NCBI GenBank assembly: GCA_002946415.1
Contig: NJPS01000040.1
Span: forward strand, 62,001-126,000
DNA length: 64,000 bases
DNA from: Rutstroemia sp. NJR-2017a BVV2
Lineage: Eukaryota > Ascomycota > Leotiomycetes > Helotiales > Rutstroemiaceae
Direction: 5' to 3'
Part shown: positions 23,721 to 35,900 of the stretch, piece by piece
Position numbering within the stretch: position 1 is the stretch's first letter
Layout of the letters: every line of letters begins with the position of its first letter
Made by a program: the position numbers and the translations under genes
Notes under the pieces: generated by a model
What the model saw: only the letters and a program-made list of their open reading frames with translations
The model's database searches: none
Told to the model about the DNA's origin: nothing

Positions 23721-25116
23721 CTAGTACTCAATAGAATTCTTAATCGCATCATAAACCCCTATGGAGATCATCAGCATCCATCACCAAAACACACTGTGAA
23801 ATTAGTAAAAGCAAAAGAGAATCAAACTCACTTGCAACATCCGGTACATTAAACCTCTCAAACATCAACGGCATATGAATCGCCCAACCCGCGACCCTCT
23901 TAACAGGCGCCTCCAGCCTCAAAAACGTCTGCTGATCCCCTTGAATACTCGCCGCAACCTCCGCCCCCACACCCGCATTCACCATACTCTCATGCACAAT
24001 TACACACCTCCCAGTCTTCCTGACACTCCGCAACACAGTCTCTTTGTCCCAAGGATACACAGTCCTGAGATCAATCAACTCGATGCTGACACCCAGGTCT
24101 CGCTCGGCGGCTTCTAAGGCGGCCTGGCATGTATACATCGGGTGGCCGTAGGATACTAATGTGAGATCTTTACCCGGCTTGACGATCTCGGCGACGGAGA
24201 GAGGAAGTGTGTAGTGCTCGAGAGGGACCTGCTCGACGGCGGCGCGATAGAGGGCTTTGGGTTCCATGAAGATGCAGGGGTCGGGGCTCTGAATCGCGGA
24301 TAGGAGGAGCCCTTTTGCTTGGATGGGGGAGCGTGGCATGATTACGCGGAGCCCGGGAATGTGTGTGAAGAGAGATTCGGGGGATTGAGAATGATATCTG
24401 TGCGTAGCAATTATTAGTCAAGTTCTGCGTCTGTTTGTGACTGTTATAGGATGAGGGGGGTAATTAGAGTGAAAGGATGAAAAGAAAACAACATACAGCG
24501 CTCCATGTCCCACAGCACCGCACGGCATCCTAACCGTCAAACCCCCCAAACCCCGCCCATTTTCCCCATCCCTATACCTCCACTTCGCTGCCTCATTCAC
24601 TAACTGATCGAACGCGGGGTAAACGTAATCCGCAAACTGGATCTCAGCAATCGCCTTCATGCCCTCCGCCGCAGCACCAATCGCAAACCCCATAATGCCC
24701 TGCTCGCTCAACGGCGTGTTGAACACACGCTCGGAGCCGAACTGCTCCGCGAGTCCCATGCTACAGCGGAATACACCGCCGAATGCTACGTCTTCGCCGA
24801 ACAGGAGCGCATTCTCGTCGCGCTGAAGAGCGAGTGAGAGGGCGTCGTTGATCGATTGGAAGAGGTTCATGCGTTTGGTTGTGCCGGCGCGGATGTCGGG
24901 CGGGAGTTCATGGTTGGAGAGCGCGGACGAGGTGCTGTGGCAGAGGATTGGCGTCGTACTGTAGTCAATTGGGCTGTTTAGTTTGGCTTGTGGAGGGTGA
25001 GTGGAGTAATATCTCGGGAGGAATCTGGTGCTCCTTCGCACATTGTGGATAAGTGGCATAGAACGGAAGAAGGATGATTGCGATTGCAGAAGACGGATTC
25101 GTGTGCTTGTTCGCAT
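23721..25116 (-). CDS. BCKDHB: Branched-chain 2-oxoacid dehydrogenase E1 component, beta subunit
   Basis: Exons 25116-24497, 24397-23832 and 23758-23721 encode 407 aa. The first 45 residues are rich in Arg/Ser with almost no acid, a mitochondrial presequence. The catalytic domain shows the family blocks [44 protein letters not shown] and [13 protein letters not shown], then the transketolase C-domain with [13 protein letters not shown] and the ending IKNSIEY. With the alpha subunit it decarboxylates the 2-oxo acids from Leu, Ile and Val in the mitochondrial matrix, using thiamine diphosphate. The FRCSMGL block distinguishes it from pyruvate dehydrogenase E1-beta. The last exon is only 38 nt; the phase agrees at both junctions. 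Confidence 0.96.
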
Positions 25117-25575
25117 GGTGTGGAGTGTGTGTGGGACGTTGTACTACAGGATGTGAAATGAGCGTTATGTACTTGTACGAGAGTATTCCATTGTAGTCAG
25201 ACGGATTCTGAGGGTTTTGATGTACAAAAGGCGGAGAAGAGGGGGACTAAACTACTGCTGGCAGCAACAACGAGAATCTGGGGATGGGAAGGTTTCGCCG
25301 CTTCTAACCGATTGGTTCGGTGCTGGAAGATCATTTATGCAGATATCCCTGTCACCAAGGATTTGCTGCGCATTGGCTGTGGATAGTTGCTGTGGGAACT
25401 TGACAACGAATTCATTGGTTTACGTATGCAGGGCACTTGGCCTCTTGCTAGAATAATGGATCAAGACGAATTGCGATTGATCGTATCGTGAAAATGTTAA
25501 TTCGGTAAGGAGAACGCGCTCCGGTTAACAGCATTGTGTGTATGTCTTCTCAGAGCGCGAAAAGTACAGCAGAGA
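25117..25575. other. Divergent spacer
   Basis: This 459-bp spacer separates the 5' ends of E1-beta (minus) and the glucanase (plus) and should contain both promoters. The 79-codon ORF at 25217-25456 lacks any recognisable feature. Confidence 0.45.
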
Positions 25576-28223
25576 ATGGCAAGAGATGGGGAGAGCGCGC
25601 ATCACAACGAAAGACGAGCGGCACGAAAAGCTAAATCTGAGGCTGGGGATCCTCCTTCGCAAACCTTGTCGGCGTCCGCACTCGCAGCATTGAATGAACA
25701 AAATCTGAGGGAGAAACGAAGGCAGGAAAGGAGGCAAACGAGGGAGGGTGGTCGAAGCCCTCAGAAGGAGGAGAGGAATAGACGAAAGAGTACATATGCG
25801 GAAGAAGCAGAATCGCCAAACAAGGACCGCCGAAGAAGAGAGAGCGCGCATGCCGATCGACGACCAGAAAGGAGAGGAAAGGGCGCATATACTGATGATG
25901 AACGAGAGTACTCGCCCAGGAAAGCTGCATATACCGATGACGAACGAACTTCACCCAGAAAACCTGCGTATAGAACGGATGACGAGCTAGATTCGCCAAG
26001 GAAGGCTACCAGAAATAAAAATAGGGCGTACACTGATGATGAATGGGATTCACCTAATGAAGAGAGGCGACGAAGAAAAGCTGCATATACAGAGGATGAG
26101 CTGGACTCTCCAGATCGAGACAGACGACGGAGGAAGAAGAACGCGTACCTCGAAATAGAGCCTGACTCGCCAAGGAAAGCGAGTCGAACGAGAGGGTTCT
26201 TTGATGATGAAACAGTGATAGATGTCCCGCTCAACTACCAAAAGAGAAGGTCGGAGAAAAGGATAGTAAGTGGTGCACTTCTTGAGGAAGGAGATGCACG
26301 TAATTTGAAGCAAAGAAGGGCTCCTAGCGGCGCAACTCCACAAGAAGGGTACACTCTCAAGCATCTGAAAGGGTTAAGAGGTGGCTATGCGCCTACAGAA
26401 TCAAGCTATGAAGACAACAAGTACGTAGAGAGCGACGAAGACTTCAGAAAAAGAAGAAAACGTACATGTGAGTGGATGTTGAAGAGCTTGTTGGCGATAT
26501 AAACTGATGGAGATAGGGATTGGAATTGGCGTTGCTTTAGTCGTTCTGATTATTATCATAGCAGTCGCCGTGAGCGCCAGTAAGAAGCACAAGTCTAGCT
26601 CCTCTTCGGCTGCATCTCCGACGTCCAGTGGAACTCCTTCAAATTCAAATCTTGATGGCATGTCGGAGGATGATATTCCAGTAGCGGCTAGAGGTACATA
26701 TCTGGATCCATTTACGTGGTATGATACTTCAGACTTCAATGTTACATACACAAATGAAACAGTTGGAGATCTTCCAATCATGGGCTTGAATACATCATAC
26801 AGTGACGATGTTGCTCCGAATTCGAATGCTCCTAAGATTTCGGCAAAATGGGGTGCCTTCACTTCACGACCTGCACGGGGTGTCAATCTCGGAGGGTGGC
26901 TTTCCATCGAACCGTTTATTACCCCTTCATTATTTAACTCTTATTCATCCGCTGATGGAATAATCGACGAATGGACATTAACGACTAAATTGGGTGCTAC
27001 TGCCGCTGCATCGACCCTCGAGAAACATTATGCAACCTTCGTTACAGAGCAAACCTTTGCAGACATCGCCGCCGCCGGACTGGATCATGTGAGAATTCCG
27101 TTCTCGTACTGGGCCGTCATAACGTACGACGATGACCCTTATGTCTTTCGCACCTCTTGGCGGTACCTGCTTCGAGGGATCGAATGGGCACGCAAACACG
27201 GCCTTCGTATCAACCTTGATCTGCATGCCCTTCCTGGCTCTCAAAATGGTTGGAATCACTCTGGACGGCAAGGAGTAATTGGTTGGCTAAATGGGACGAA
27301 TGGTAACCTCAACGCGCAACGCAGTATCGAGATCCACGATCGACTTTCCAAGTTCTTCGCTCAAGACCGCTACAAGAACATTATAAGTTTCTACGGCCTC
27401 GCCAATGAACCGAGGATGACAGCTCTTAACGTCACCGCTGTACTAGACTGGACCTCCACTGTCACGAATCTTGTTACCAAAAATGGTATCAATGCGTATG
27501 TAGTTATCGGGGATGGCTTCCGTGGATTAGAGAATTGGCAGGGCGATCTTACTAGCTACTCGAATCTAGTTCTTGACGTCCATCAATACGTTATATTCAA
27601 CAGCGGACAAATCGTCTACAACCACACCGAAAAAGTCACATATGCTTGTTCCGGTTGGACGCAGCAAACCGAGATCTCCATGGACAAGTCCACCGGCTTC
27701 GGTCCCACCATAGTCGCCGAATGGTCCCAAGCAGACACTGATTGCGCCACTTATCTTACGAACGTGAACCAGGGAAATCGTTGGGAAGGTACTTACAACA
27801 CAGGGGATAGCTCGACAGCGCAAACGACGCCGGATTGTCCAACGCAGAATAGTCAGTGCAGTTGTGACAATGCGAATGCGGAGCCAAGTACCTATAGTGA
27901 TACCTACAAGGAGTTCTTGCAGATGTTTGCCGAGGCGCAGATGCATAGTTTTGAGTTGGGCTGGGGCTGGTTTTATTGGACTTGGAAGACGGAGACGAGT
28001 AAGGGGGGTGGGACGCAGTGGAGTAAGTTCTGCATTTCACTTTTCACATTCTTTCCCGCTTTTGGTGTAACGAAGAGTAGTAGCTAGAGAGGGTGGATGC
28101 TAACGTATGGTAGGTTATGAGCGAGGTTTGGCTGCTGGGATTCTTCCGAAGTTGGCATATAAGCCGGATTTCAATTGCTCGGCGACAATACCGAGTTTCA
28201 GTGGACTGCCTGAGTACTACTGA
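25576..28223 (+). CDS. exgD: Membrane-anchored exo-beta-1,3-glucanase, GH5 (ExgD type)
   Basis: Exons 25576-26467, 26517-28022 and 28114-28223 encode 835 aa. A cytoplasmic tail of about 297 residues is highly charged and holds at least six degenerate AYTDDE..SPRK units. One membrane helix follows (WIGIGVALVVLIIIIAVAVS), then a Ser-rich linker and a GH5 subfamily 9 catalytic domain starting ARGVNLGGWLSIEPFI. The proton donor Glu is in GLANEPRM and the nucleophile Glu in VAEWSQADTDC. It is therefore a type II membrane protein whose catalytic domain faces the wall and trims beta-1,3-glucan from non-reducing ends. Several N-x-S/T sites suit glycosylation. The ATG at 25576 is the first in frame. 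The name follows Aspergillus usage. Confidence 0.93.
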
Positions 28224-28736
28224 GTCATGACTGGTATTTCAAGTAGTCGGGTGTGGGTTTGGAAAGGTGCATATAGACGGGCTGATGATAGCGATTTGGG
28301 ATTTTGTGCATATTGCAGGGCGCATGGGACATATTGATGTTGTATAGATGATCACAAGGATGAACATAATGTTTGAAGTGAGGTGGATGAAGGGTTCTGA
28401 AGACATTCGGGAAATACGTGGTATGTTTACAGCTGAGACTGATGATAAAATACTTCATACTTTGGGATAGTCCCTTGATATCTCAATCTTTCACAGCTAA
28501 CGGAAGTTTTACAAATTTATTCATCTTGAATGACTCTCGAGGACATGACGAGGGCTTGTTCAGCCTTCATCACGTGCTACTGGGCGACGTGACCTTCGGA
28601 ATCGCCCTGCAAGAACTCAGCCCCTCATCAGCCTCAGCGGCCTTTAACTTCAATTGCGAAGTTAGAAGTTTTACAATGAAATGTCCTATCTTGAATCAGC
28701 AAATCCGTTCCAAAGCTTTATCCTACCTTCCCAACT
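28224..28736. other. Intergenic spacer
   Basis: Space between the glucanase stop codon and the next start. Only short unsupported ORFs. No repeats of note. Confidence 0.45.
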
Positions 28737-30641
28737 ATGGCGCAACCCCCGGGAGCCATCGCTATGAGCATTCTGGGGAATAGCTCTGGTGTGCAGGCCC
28801 CACCTCAGCACGTCGCGAATCCTCCCGGTTCTCAGAATGCGATGCCAAGTTCTCCAGGCGTGCCGTGCCCAATTCACAAAACATCTCCAAATCCTAACGC
28901 CGCCATACGATGTGTGGACTTTTTTGCATGCTGGGACTGTGGGCCAATTGGCACAATTATTGCTACCATCACTTTTGTCGTTGGCACTATCATATCGTAC
29001 TACACCATAAAACTGGCTATCTGGACGGCTACCAAGGATTACATTGAATATTGTCAATCAGGTCAGGTACATTCCCGCTATGAGGGTTCTAGATTCAATT
29101 AAGAGCTAATGAATCACAAGGAGGCCCAGCGCGCAACGATGCAATGCCAGGAAGTGGCTGGCCAACCATTACCTCCACCTCCATTTTTCAGACACGATCC
29201 TACGAACAGCACTAATCATCGCCGCACTGCTGTCGGTGTCATGATAGGTGCTACACTGACTCGTCGCTACGATAGCCTATATGTTTGGGTAGACGCGTTA
29301 TTGCTCAGTGTGATCAGCTGGATGGTGCTGTCTGCCGTGTGCTATCTTGCATACAGCATCGTTCTAGCTACTAGAAAGGAACTTGGATCACCTTTGAGCA
29401 TGGAAATTCGAGACATGCGTGAGAATCTTTCGTCGCATATTAGAGTCGACTCTCGCAGTCGTAACGGTGCATATTCCTCTGCTTCGAGTATAATCCAGTC
29501 TGTAGGCACAGAGAGCAATCAGAGTTCCACCACTGTGCGACGTCGTGGCAATGGTAAATCGGATGCAGCAAGTTTATTTAAGGAATCCCTTAATTGTCCT
29601 TTGATTTCCGACGACTACGGAATAATGGAAAGACGGTGGAAGAGACAGGGTGCATCATTTCGACCCTATCTGAGACCTAATAACGAACTACAATGGAAAG
29701 ATGCCTATTCTGAGTTCAGCTCGGAGCATCTGCAAGCCCATAGTCTAAGGAACACTTGGTTTAAAGATTGGGGCAGAGGAGCAGATATAAACGTGAAACT
29801 CCTTCACAATCTATATGGACTCGAGATATCCGCTTGTACAGGAAATGCTCGACGGATCTCGTTGATTGAGTTGATCTTTACCACGTCAGTGAAGCGTTAC
29901 CTCAAATTAGTCTTGCAGGGGAGCTCTAGTTTTACCGAAAAGGTTCTAGGAGCGATTGAAAAGAAGGATCCGATCGATTTCTTAGAATGCTATACTGAGT
30001 ATCCAGAGTGGCGCGATGATTTCGTTCGACTTCTAAATCTCTGCTTTGTGGTTCTTGCAGGTACGGGAGTTGATTCGCGAGGCAACCTTAATGCTCTTTA
30101 TACATCTGAGAGCGGCAGAGCGGCCATGGTTACACTTCCCGAAAAGTCGCATTCCTGGGCAGAAATTCTGGAGGACTCCACCGAGTCCTTCACTCTCGCT
30201 GTCTTTGCGGACACATGTCTCTCCGCGCGTGGTCGAGCATGTATAAAACAAAGAGAAAGCTGGAAGAGCAACGCTATATTAGAAACTAGGCTTTGGTTTC
30301 CTGAGTGTTCCGTTGGACCAACTTCTTTGACGGCAAATACACTTGGCGACCGATATTTTATTAAACCGGCGCCTATTGCAGATAAACGACTATCCTATGC
30401 TATAAATACGACAAGTGGGGGATACTTAAAGATCACGGAGGCCCTGCGCCATTCCCCTCAGAGCAAATCGAACTCACCGCAAGCCTTTCTAGCGTGCTGG
30501 ACTCAAACAAAGAACGGTACACGTCTTTTGCCAAATATGAAACAGTCCCACTTCTCTGAATGCTTGGTGGAAGACGGCAGACGCTATTTCCTAACATATA
30601 TTACTTCCGATGTGGAAAAGAAACGTGAAAAGTCTGAGTAA
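28737..30641 (+). CDS. Hypothetical two-helix membrane protein
   Basis: Exons 28737-29066 and 29121-30641 give 616 aa; the 54-nt intron contains a stop and a GCTAAT branch site. Predicted features: a Pro-rich N-terminus, a Cys-containing segment (CVDFFACWDCGPIG) running into a first membrane helix (IIATITFVVGTIISYY) near residue 75, and a second helix (ALLLSVISWMVLSAVCYLAY) near residue 175. A soluble C-terminal domain of about 400 residues includes the block YGLEISACTGNARRISL and a VFADTCLSARGRACIKQ block. I recall similar CTGNARR blocks in uncharacterised fungal proteins but cannot name a domain. Function unknown; the intact long frame supports a real gene. Confidence 0.72.
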
Positions 30642-31804
30642 TTGAGTCGAACTATGGAACTACTTCAACGAGTACGCCAGTAACGCACCGTCTTCCAAAA
30701 CAGTGATCGTCGGATCAATGATCATCTTTCAACAACGATAGATACAAACCTTTTACGCTGGCGACTATCTGCTGCATCGCCATTCTGTAGTCGCTCTCAT
30801 GATGTTAATATGATAAGGCATCGCATACTTTCGATGAATATATCCAATTATCAGTCAATCTCGTCCGAACCCTCAAGCTTCTCATGAACAATTGAGATGC
30901 ATATCTATCGTATCCAATCATGCCAGCCAATACTCGTGTCGTCGTATCTACATTTATCTGTCAAGCAAAGGAAATAAGCGTCACAGATGATCTGCCCCAG
31001 ACTGCCGGAGCCACGGAACGAATGAACCAGAAACTTCGAACGAGACGACTGGGAGGACCTGTTGTGCGATGAGGCTCGAGTGTCAAGGTATCAGTGCACA
31101 GGCTATCATAGGTCGATAACTCAGCTAGAGCTACGCACGGCGGAAGAAATCGGTACGCATGCGAGTCGACATCGAATGCAAGCCTGGGCAGCGTCTTTCA
31201 ATCGAGGGGTGGAAAGTATTCGAGTGTACTTAAAGTTAATGGGGCAACGTTTGCATAGTTGATATGTCCGATCGTTACTATGCCGGGCTAGGTTAATTCA
31301 TGACTATATTGTGAAATGTGGAATTCTTTGAAGCTGTGAAGTATATGGTATGGTGGTCATATTCGGTGATATGTATGTTCCGGCTTAAGATTTTGGATGG
31401 TCGGTCGCTCACAGGATAGAAATTATGTGGGGGTCAAGGGCTGTCAGAATTAGAAAGGTAGATGGATGATGACTTATCCACACAGTTTTATATTTCTGTT
31501 AGAACCGCTGAGTGGCATCTCAGTAAAGGTCATAGATTAGATGAGAGTTCTAGCACGTTCGCTTAGCGGTTGTCCCCCTGAATCGCGAATCCCTAAATGG
31601 CGAATTGGGAAGCTAGTACAGAATAGTACACCCCACTTCGGCCTACTAGAATCTCCACACAAAACTGCTAAAAGTAATTAATCAATTCATCATGAAAAGT
31701 TCTGCGAAGGCAATTTTGGAATCAGAGATCTAGAGAAAATGAACAGCTACCCTAACTTGCTTAATGAAGGAAGTCAAAAAAGTTTCAAAAACACAAAAAG
31801 ATGA
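30642..31804. other. Intergenic, no gene seen
   Basis: Spacer between the membrane-protein gene and the tRNA. It contains only sub-70-codon ORFs and no obvious repeats. Confidence 0.5.
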
Positions 31805-31903
31805 TGATCAGAGTGGGACTCGAACCCACGCCACTTTCGTGACCAGGAATTAATGCTAAGGAGTGCCTTAACCTGGCGCCATAACCAGCTCGGCCATCTG
31901 ACC
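31805..31903 (-). tRNA. tRNA-Leu(AAG) with 17-nt intron
   Basis: The minus strand folds as a class II tRNA: acceptor stem GGTCAGA pairing with TCTGATC (one G-U), a D-arm with GAGCTGGTTA, anticodon stem CCAGG/CCTGG, a long variable arm, and the T-loop GGTTCGAGTCC. The anticodon loop is TT-AAG-G then T, giving anticodon AAG (Leu, CUU/CUC after inosine modification). The intron 31865-31849 lies after position 37, the canonical site. The base after the acceptor stem (31805) is A, the expected leucine discriminator; CCA is not encoded. Confidence 0.95.
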
Positions 31904-32999
31904 TTCTTACTTGTTGGGAACGAATTTGCAATTAGATCATATATTGTAAGCTGCCCCACTACTGAAGCTACCTCAGCCTGCCGTTCCCGAGATTTAACCT
32001 GTTTCCGACCGACCGCGCCCGTAACTACCCTCTTCGACTTGGAAAACACAGGCCGATTTGGGATAATATATTGAAGCTGATAACTATTGTTATAAGTATT
32101 TGAAAAGCTCTAAAGTATTGAATATATCTGGATTATTGTTGTTCAACAAATATCTTAAAGACTTTGAGTGTAAGGGGTGGAGCACCCTTATATGGGGCTC
32201 GGGCAGAACCGTCGCGCCTGAGTGTTACAGCAGTCAGTATATGACCTAGGGACCTTAGGCTCAATAATTGGATAATCATAGTAGAACCCCAGGATAAAGA
32301 TCATATAACCCAGTTATCCCACTGGATCCCACTGATCCTACTCAGTAGGATGCGGTAGGAGCGATAAGATAGCGAGAACGAAGATCTATATAAGCAGAAT
32401 GTATTTCCTTAGTATATAGAGCTTTATGCTCAATTCGAATAGTAATTCATTATTTAGTTACTTTTATCAGAACCCTACTATTCAATCCCCTGTTTGTTAA
32501 TCTTCCAATATATAATACCACGTCTGTTACGAATGCTTGTCTTCTGAGTCACGTGGAAGTGGTCAGGATCTCGAATACTATAAGCTGTCGGGCTTCTAGT
32601 ATTATCGTAGGGTTTATTATTGATAACAGTCACACAGGGAATCGATCGTAATTGCAATGGTAGGTAAACAAGTAGTAATTGTCGTTGGGCACGAAGCTCC
32701 ATATACTAAGGAAATACATTCTGCTTATATAGACCTTCGTTCTCACTGGCTCAGTTGGCTCAGTACTGAGCCGACTGAGCTGGACTGAGCCAGTCATATG
32801 ACTCTCTGCCTGAGGTTCTCCTGTTACCCCCGCTGGGTATCTGAGCCTATGGTCCTCAGGGCCTATGCGATATAACATTAGTGTGGATACCAGGATAAGT
32901 TTTAACCAATATATCTCAAGATCGATTTGGGCCACGACGACCGCTTGCAACGAAATCCTATATTTGTAGTATGAATTGGAGCATCTACAAGCTACAACA
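31904..32999. other. Repeat-rich spacer between tRNA and ankyrin gene
   Basis: AT-rich DNA with fragments of a dispersed repeat (see 32371-32750). 32742-32792 has repeated CAGTTGGCTCAGT/GAGCCGACTGAGC units forming short palindromes. No gene. Confidence 0.5.
32371..32750. repeat. Inverted LTR-like fragments
   Basis: The reverse complement of 32371-32424 matches 32697-32750 at about 50 of 54 positions, sharing ATATACTAAGGAAATACATT followed by CTGCTTATATAGA and CTTCGTTCTC. A third, more degraded copy lies at about 1715-1760 inside the pogo-like element. Outside and inside pieces (AACCCTAC near 32471 and its inverse near 32608) also pair. The TATATAG motif and dispersed copies suggest remnants of a retrotransposon LTR, possibly Copia-like, in head-to-head arrangement. 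No coding domain remains. Confidence 0.6.
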
Positions 33000-35900
33000 T
33001 TAACAAGCATTGCCACTATCCACATTCGAGTCTGCTCCTTTGTTCTGCCGCGTCTTCCTAGTTGACCACCTTATTAATCTATATACTATGTATCCCAAAA
33101 ACCACCACTCAGATGGTGTTCTTCGGGCAGGACCGGAGTCTTGAAATTCCTCTCCCTTTTCTTTCCAACGATTATCGCTTCGCATGTCGTTTAACATCTT
33201 TTGTCTCCAGTACTGGTATACTTTCCCCGTTGAGCCCGCGATGTTCTCAAGATTAAAGGCAACAAGTAAGGTTATCAAACCAACAATTATCGAAGTGATA
33301 ATGAAAGGATTTCTCGTGCTACTGTCGGTAATACCTGGAATAGCCCAGATCGCCTGTTTATGGAGTTCAGTATTCTGTCGGTATAGACTGAAGTTCTGTA
33401 TGACATAGTGCTATAGCAAACTTGGGGTCCTCACCGCGCAGAATCCTAACGGCAAATAAAAGATGCTAACGAACGTAAGCAGCATAACATTCTGTCCTAG
33501 TCTGGTCGCGACTCTCGCCTCGGTGATTGAAGTCCAGGCAAACTCCTACAGAAGATGAGCTCCGATAAGTTATAGAGGAGAGATATATTATACTCACAAT
33601 TTGTAAGAGATCTCTGACTGTTTGGTCTAACTGTCCAATACGATTGTTAACGCTGTGTGCAAATTCATCTATTAACGCTTCTAGATCTTTTGGAATCTCG
33701 TTTGCGTTATAACGTTGACAGTAGTCCAGAACAAATTTCTTAGCCTCACGAACTTGGCCTTGCAGTATACTGCGAAGCTCGGTCCACTCCAGTGCATCTT
33801 TTGCGAGGTGATCTATTAGATCAGGGCTTTTCCCTTTTGAAACCAGCTGATCAAGACGCTGTATCACGTTTAAATTAGTAGACTGAGAAAAATGGAAGAG
33901 CAACCCTAATATAAACCACACTAACTAACCCTTTTGGATAGATGCTCCTCAGCTTGCTGACATAGCTCCAACCACTTTCCTTTCATGTAGAGTATGAATT
34001 GTTGGAAGAAGTCGATCCCATCGCGTGGAATCCAACCGTATGGCAACGTGCTGAAGTAGACTATGGGCGTCCATTGGCCCTGCTTAGTATTCGTAGATCG
34101 TACTATTTTCCATCCTATTCTGTGTTTGCTACCGTTAGGGATACTGAAGTGTTTCTGAGATGGTTGCTGCTCTACAGGAAACCAAAGAGAAATGGAAATG
34201 TCAAAGCCGTGGCCATTAGTTTCCTTTGGGAGAGAAATTTGCAGTTTATTGGGCTCGAGTGGCTCTTTGGAGTGGATGATTGGCACCTTCGCCCACAGTG
34301 AGTCACCTGAGTCATCCGCGAATAAGCTGAGAAATGTCAGTGAACTGTTTGAGAAACGAGAAGGTGATGACAAACAAGAGACGTCTTTCGGTTTCAGGGG
34401 GACTCTGTAATAATTCCAAGGCGGTCGGAAAGCCAGTTGGAAACTCCAGACGTTTGGCTTGGTCACCTCTTTCTGATAACTGTACAATATCTATGTTCTC
34501 TTTACAGAATGCATCGCGCCATTCTTTCGCCATAATATCCTTCGTGTGCGCCTTGTGCCTGAGCAGTTCCCGAATAAGATTGCAATTCTTCCGCCGCATT
34601 GCCAACCGAAGTGGGGTCATGCCGTCACTGTCTTCAGAATTGATTTCTGCTCCACCTGATATAAGGTCTCTTGCTATCTCCAAATATCCCAATGATGCTG
34701 CGATGTGTAATGGAGTTCGGCCAAGACCATTTTTCACATGGACATCATAGTTAGCAGTTAGGAGCAACTTTATCGCTGTTTGTTCCCCTTCTTGGACTAG
34801 TCGATGTAATGTGATAGTATCTTTACGCGCGAGCAGCTCCACCACGGCTGTGTGCCCTTTCTCTGCCGCCCTCGAAAGGGGCGTGAGACCGCCGCCGTCC
34901 TTGGAGTTTGGATCCACATCATTCTCTTCGAGTAGTAGCTTCACAACCTCTTTGTACCCATTTTCTGCCGCCCAAGACAGCGGTGTTCGAGAGGGGTAGA
35001 TATTAGCATATTTCTTTATGAGTAGCTGTACCACACCACTGTGCCCATTCCCTGCTGCCCACGACAGTGGTGTCCTATTATCTTTATCTTTGCAGTCTAG
35101 GTCGATGCTATCTTGTGTAAGCAGCAACTGTACTATATCCTTGTGCCCATACTGTGCTGCCCACGACAGTGGTGTCCTATTATCTTTATCTTTGCAGTCT
35201 AGGTCGATGCTATCTTGTGTAAGCAGCAACTGTACTATATCCTTGTGCCCATACTGTGCTGCACACGATAACGGTGTCTGACCATCCTTGCTTTTGCAGT
35301 TCAAATCAACACCATCTGTTGCAAGTAGTAGCTCTACTATATCCTTATGCTCTCTGAATGCTGCCCACGATAACGGTGTCTGACCATCCTTGCTTTTGCA
35401 GTTCAAATCAACACCATCTGTTGCAAGTAGTAGCTCTACTATATCCTTATGCTCTCTGAATGCTGCCCACGATAACGGTGTCTCACCATCCTTGTTTTTG
35501 CAGTTCAAATCAACACCATCCGCTGCAAGCAGCAACTGTACTATATCCTTGTGCCCATACTGTGCTGCCCACGATAACGATGTCTGACCATCCTTGCTTT
35601 TGCAGTTCAAATCAACACCATCTGTTGCAAGTAGTAGCTCTACTATATCCTTGTGCCCATACTGTACTGCCCACGATAACGGTGTCTGACCATCCTTGCT
35701 TTCGCAGTTCAAATCAATACCATCCGTTGCAAGTAGCAACTGTACTATATCCTTGTGCCCATACTGTGCTGCACACGATAACGGTGTCTGACCATCCTTG
35801 CTTTTGCAGTTCAAATCAACACCATCCGTTGCAAGCAGCAACTGTACTATATCCTTGTGCCCATACTGTGCTGCCCACGATAACGGTGTCTGACCATCCT

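Noticed and set aside
25761..26234. 157-codon minus-strand Ser-rich ORF
   Set aside because: Shadow of the repetitive exgD cytoplasmic tail.
31774..32049. 91-codon ORF on the minus strand
   Set aside because: It overlaps the tRNA-Leu gene; the open frame is a by-product.
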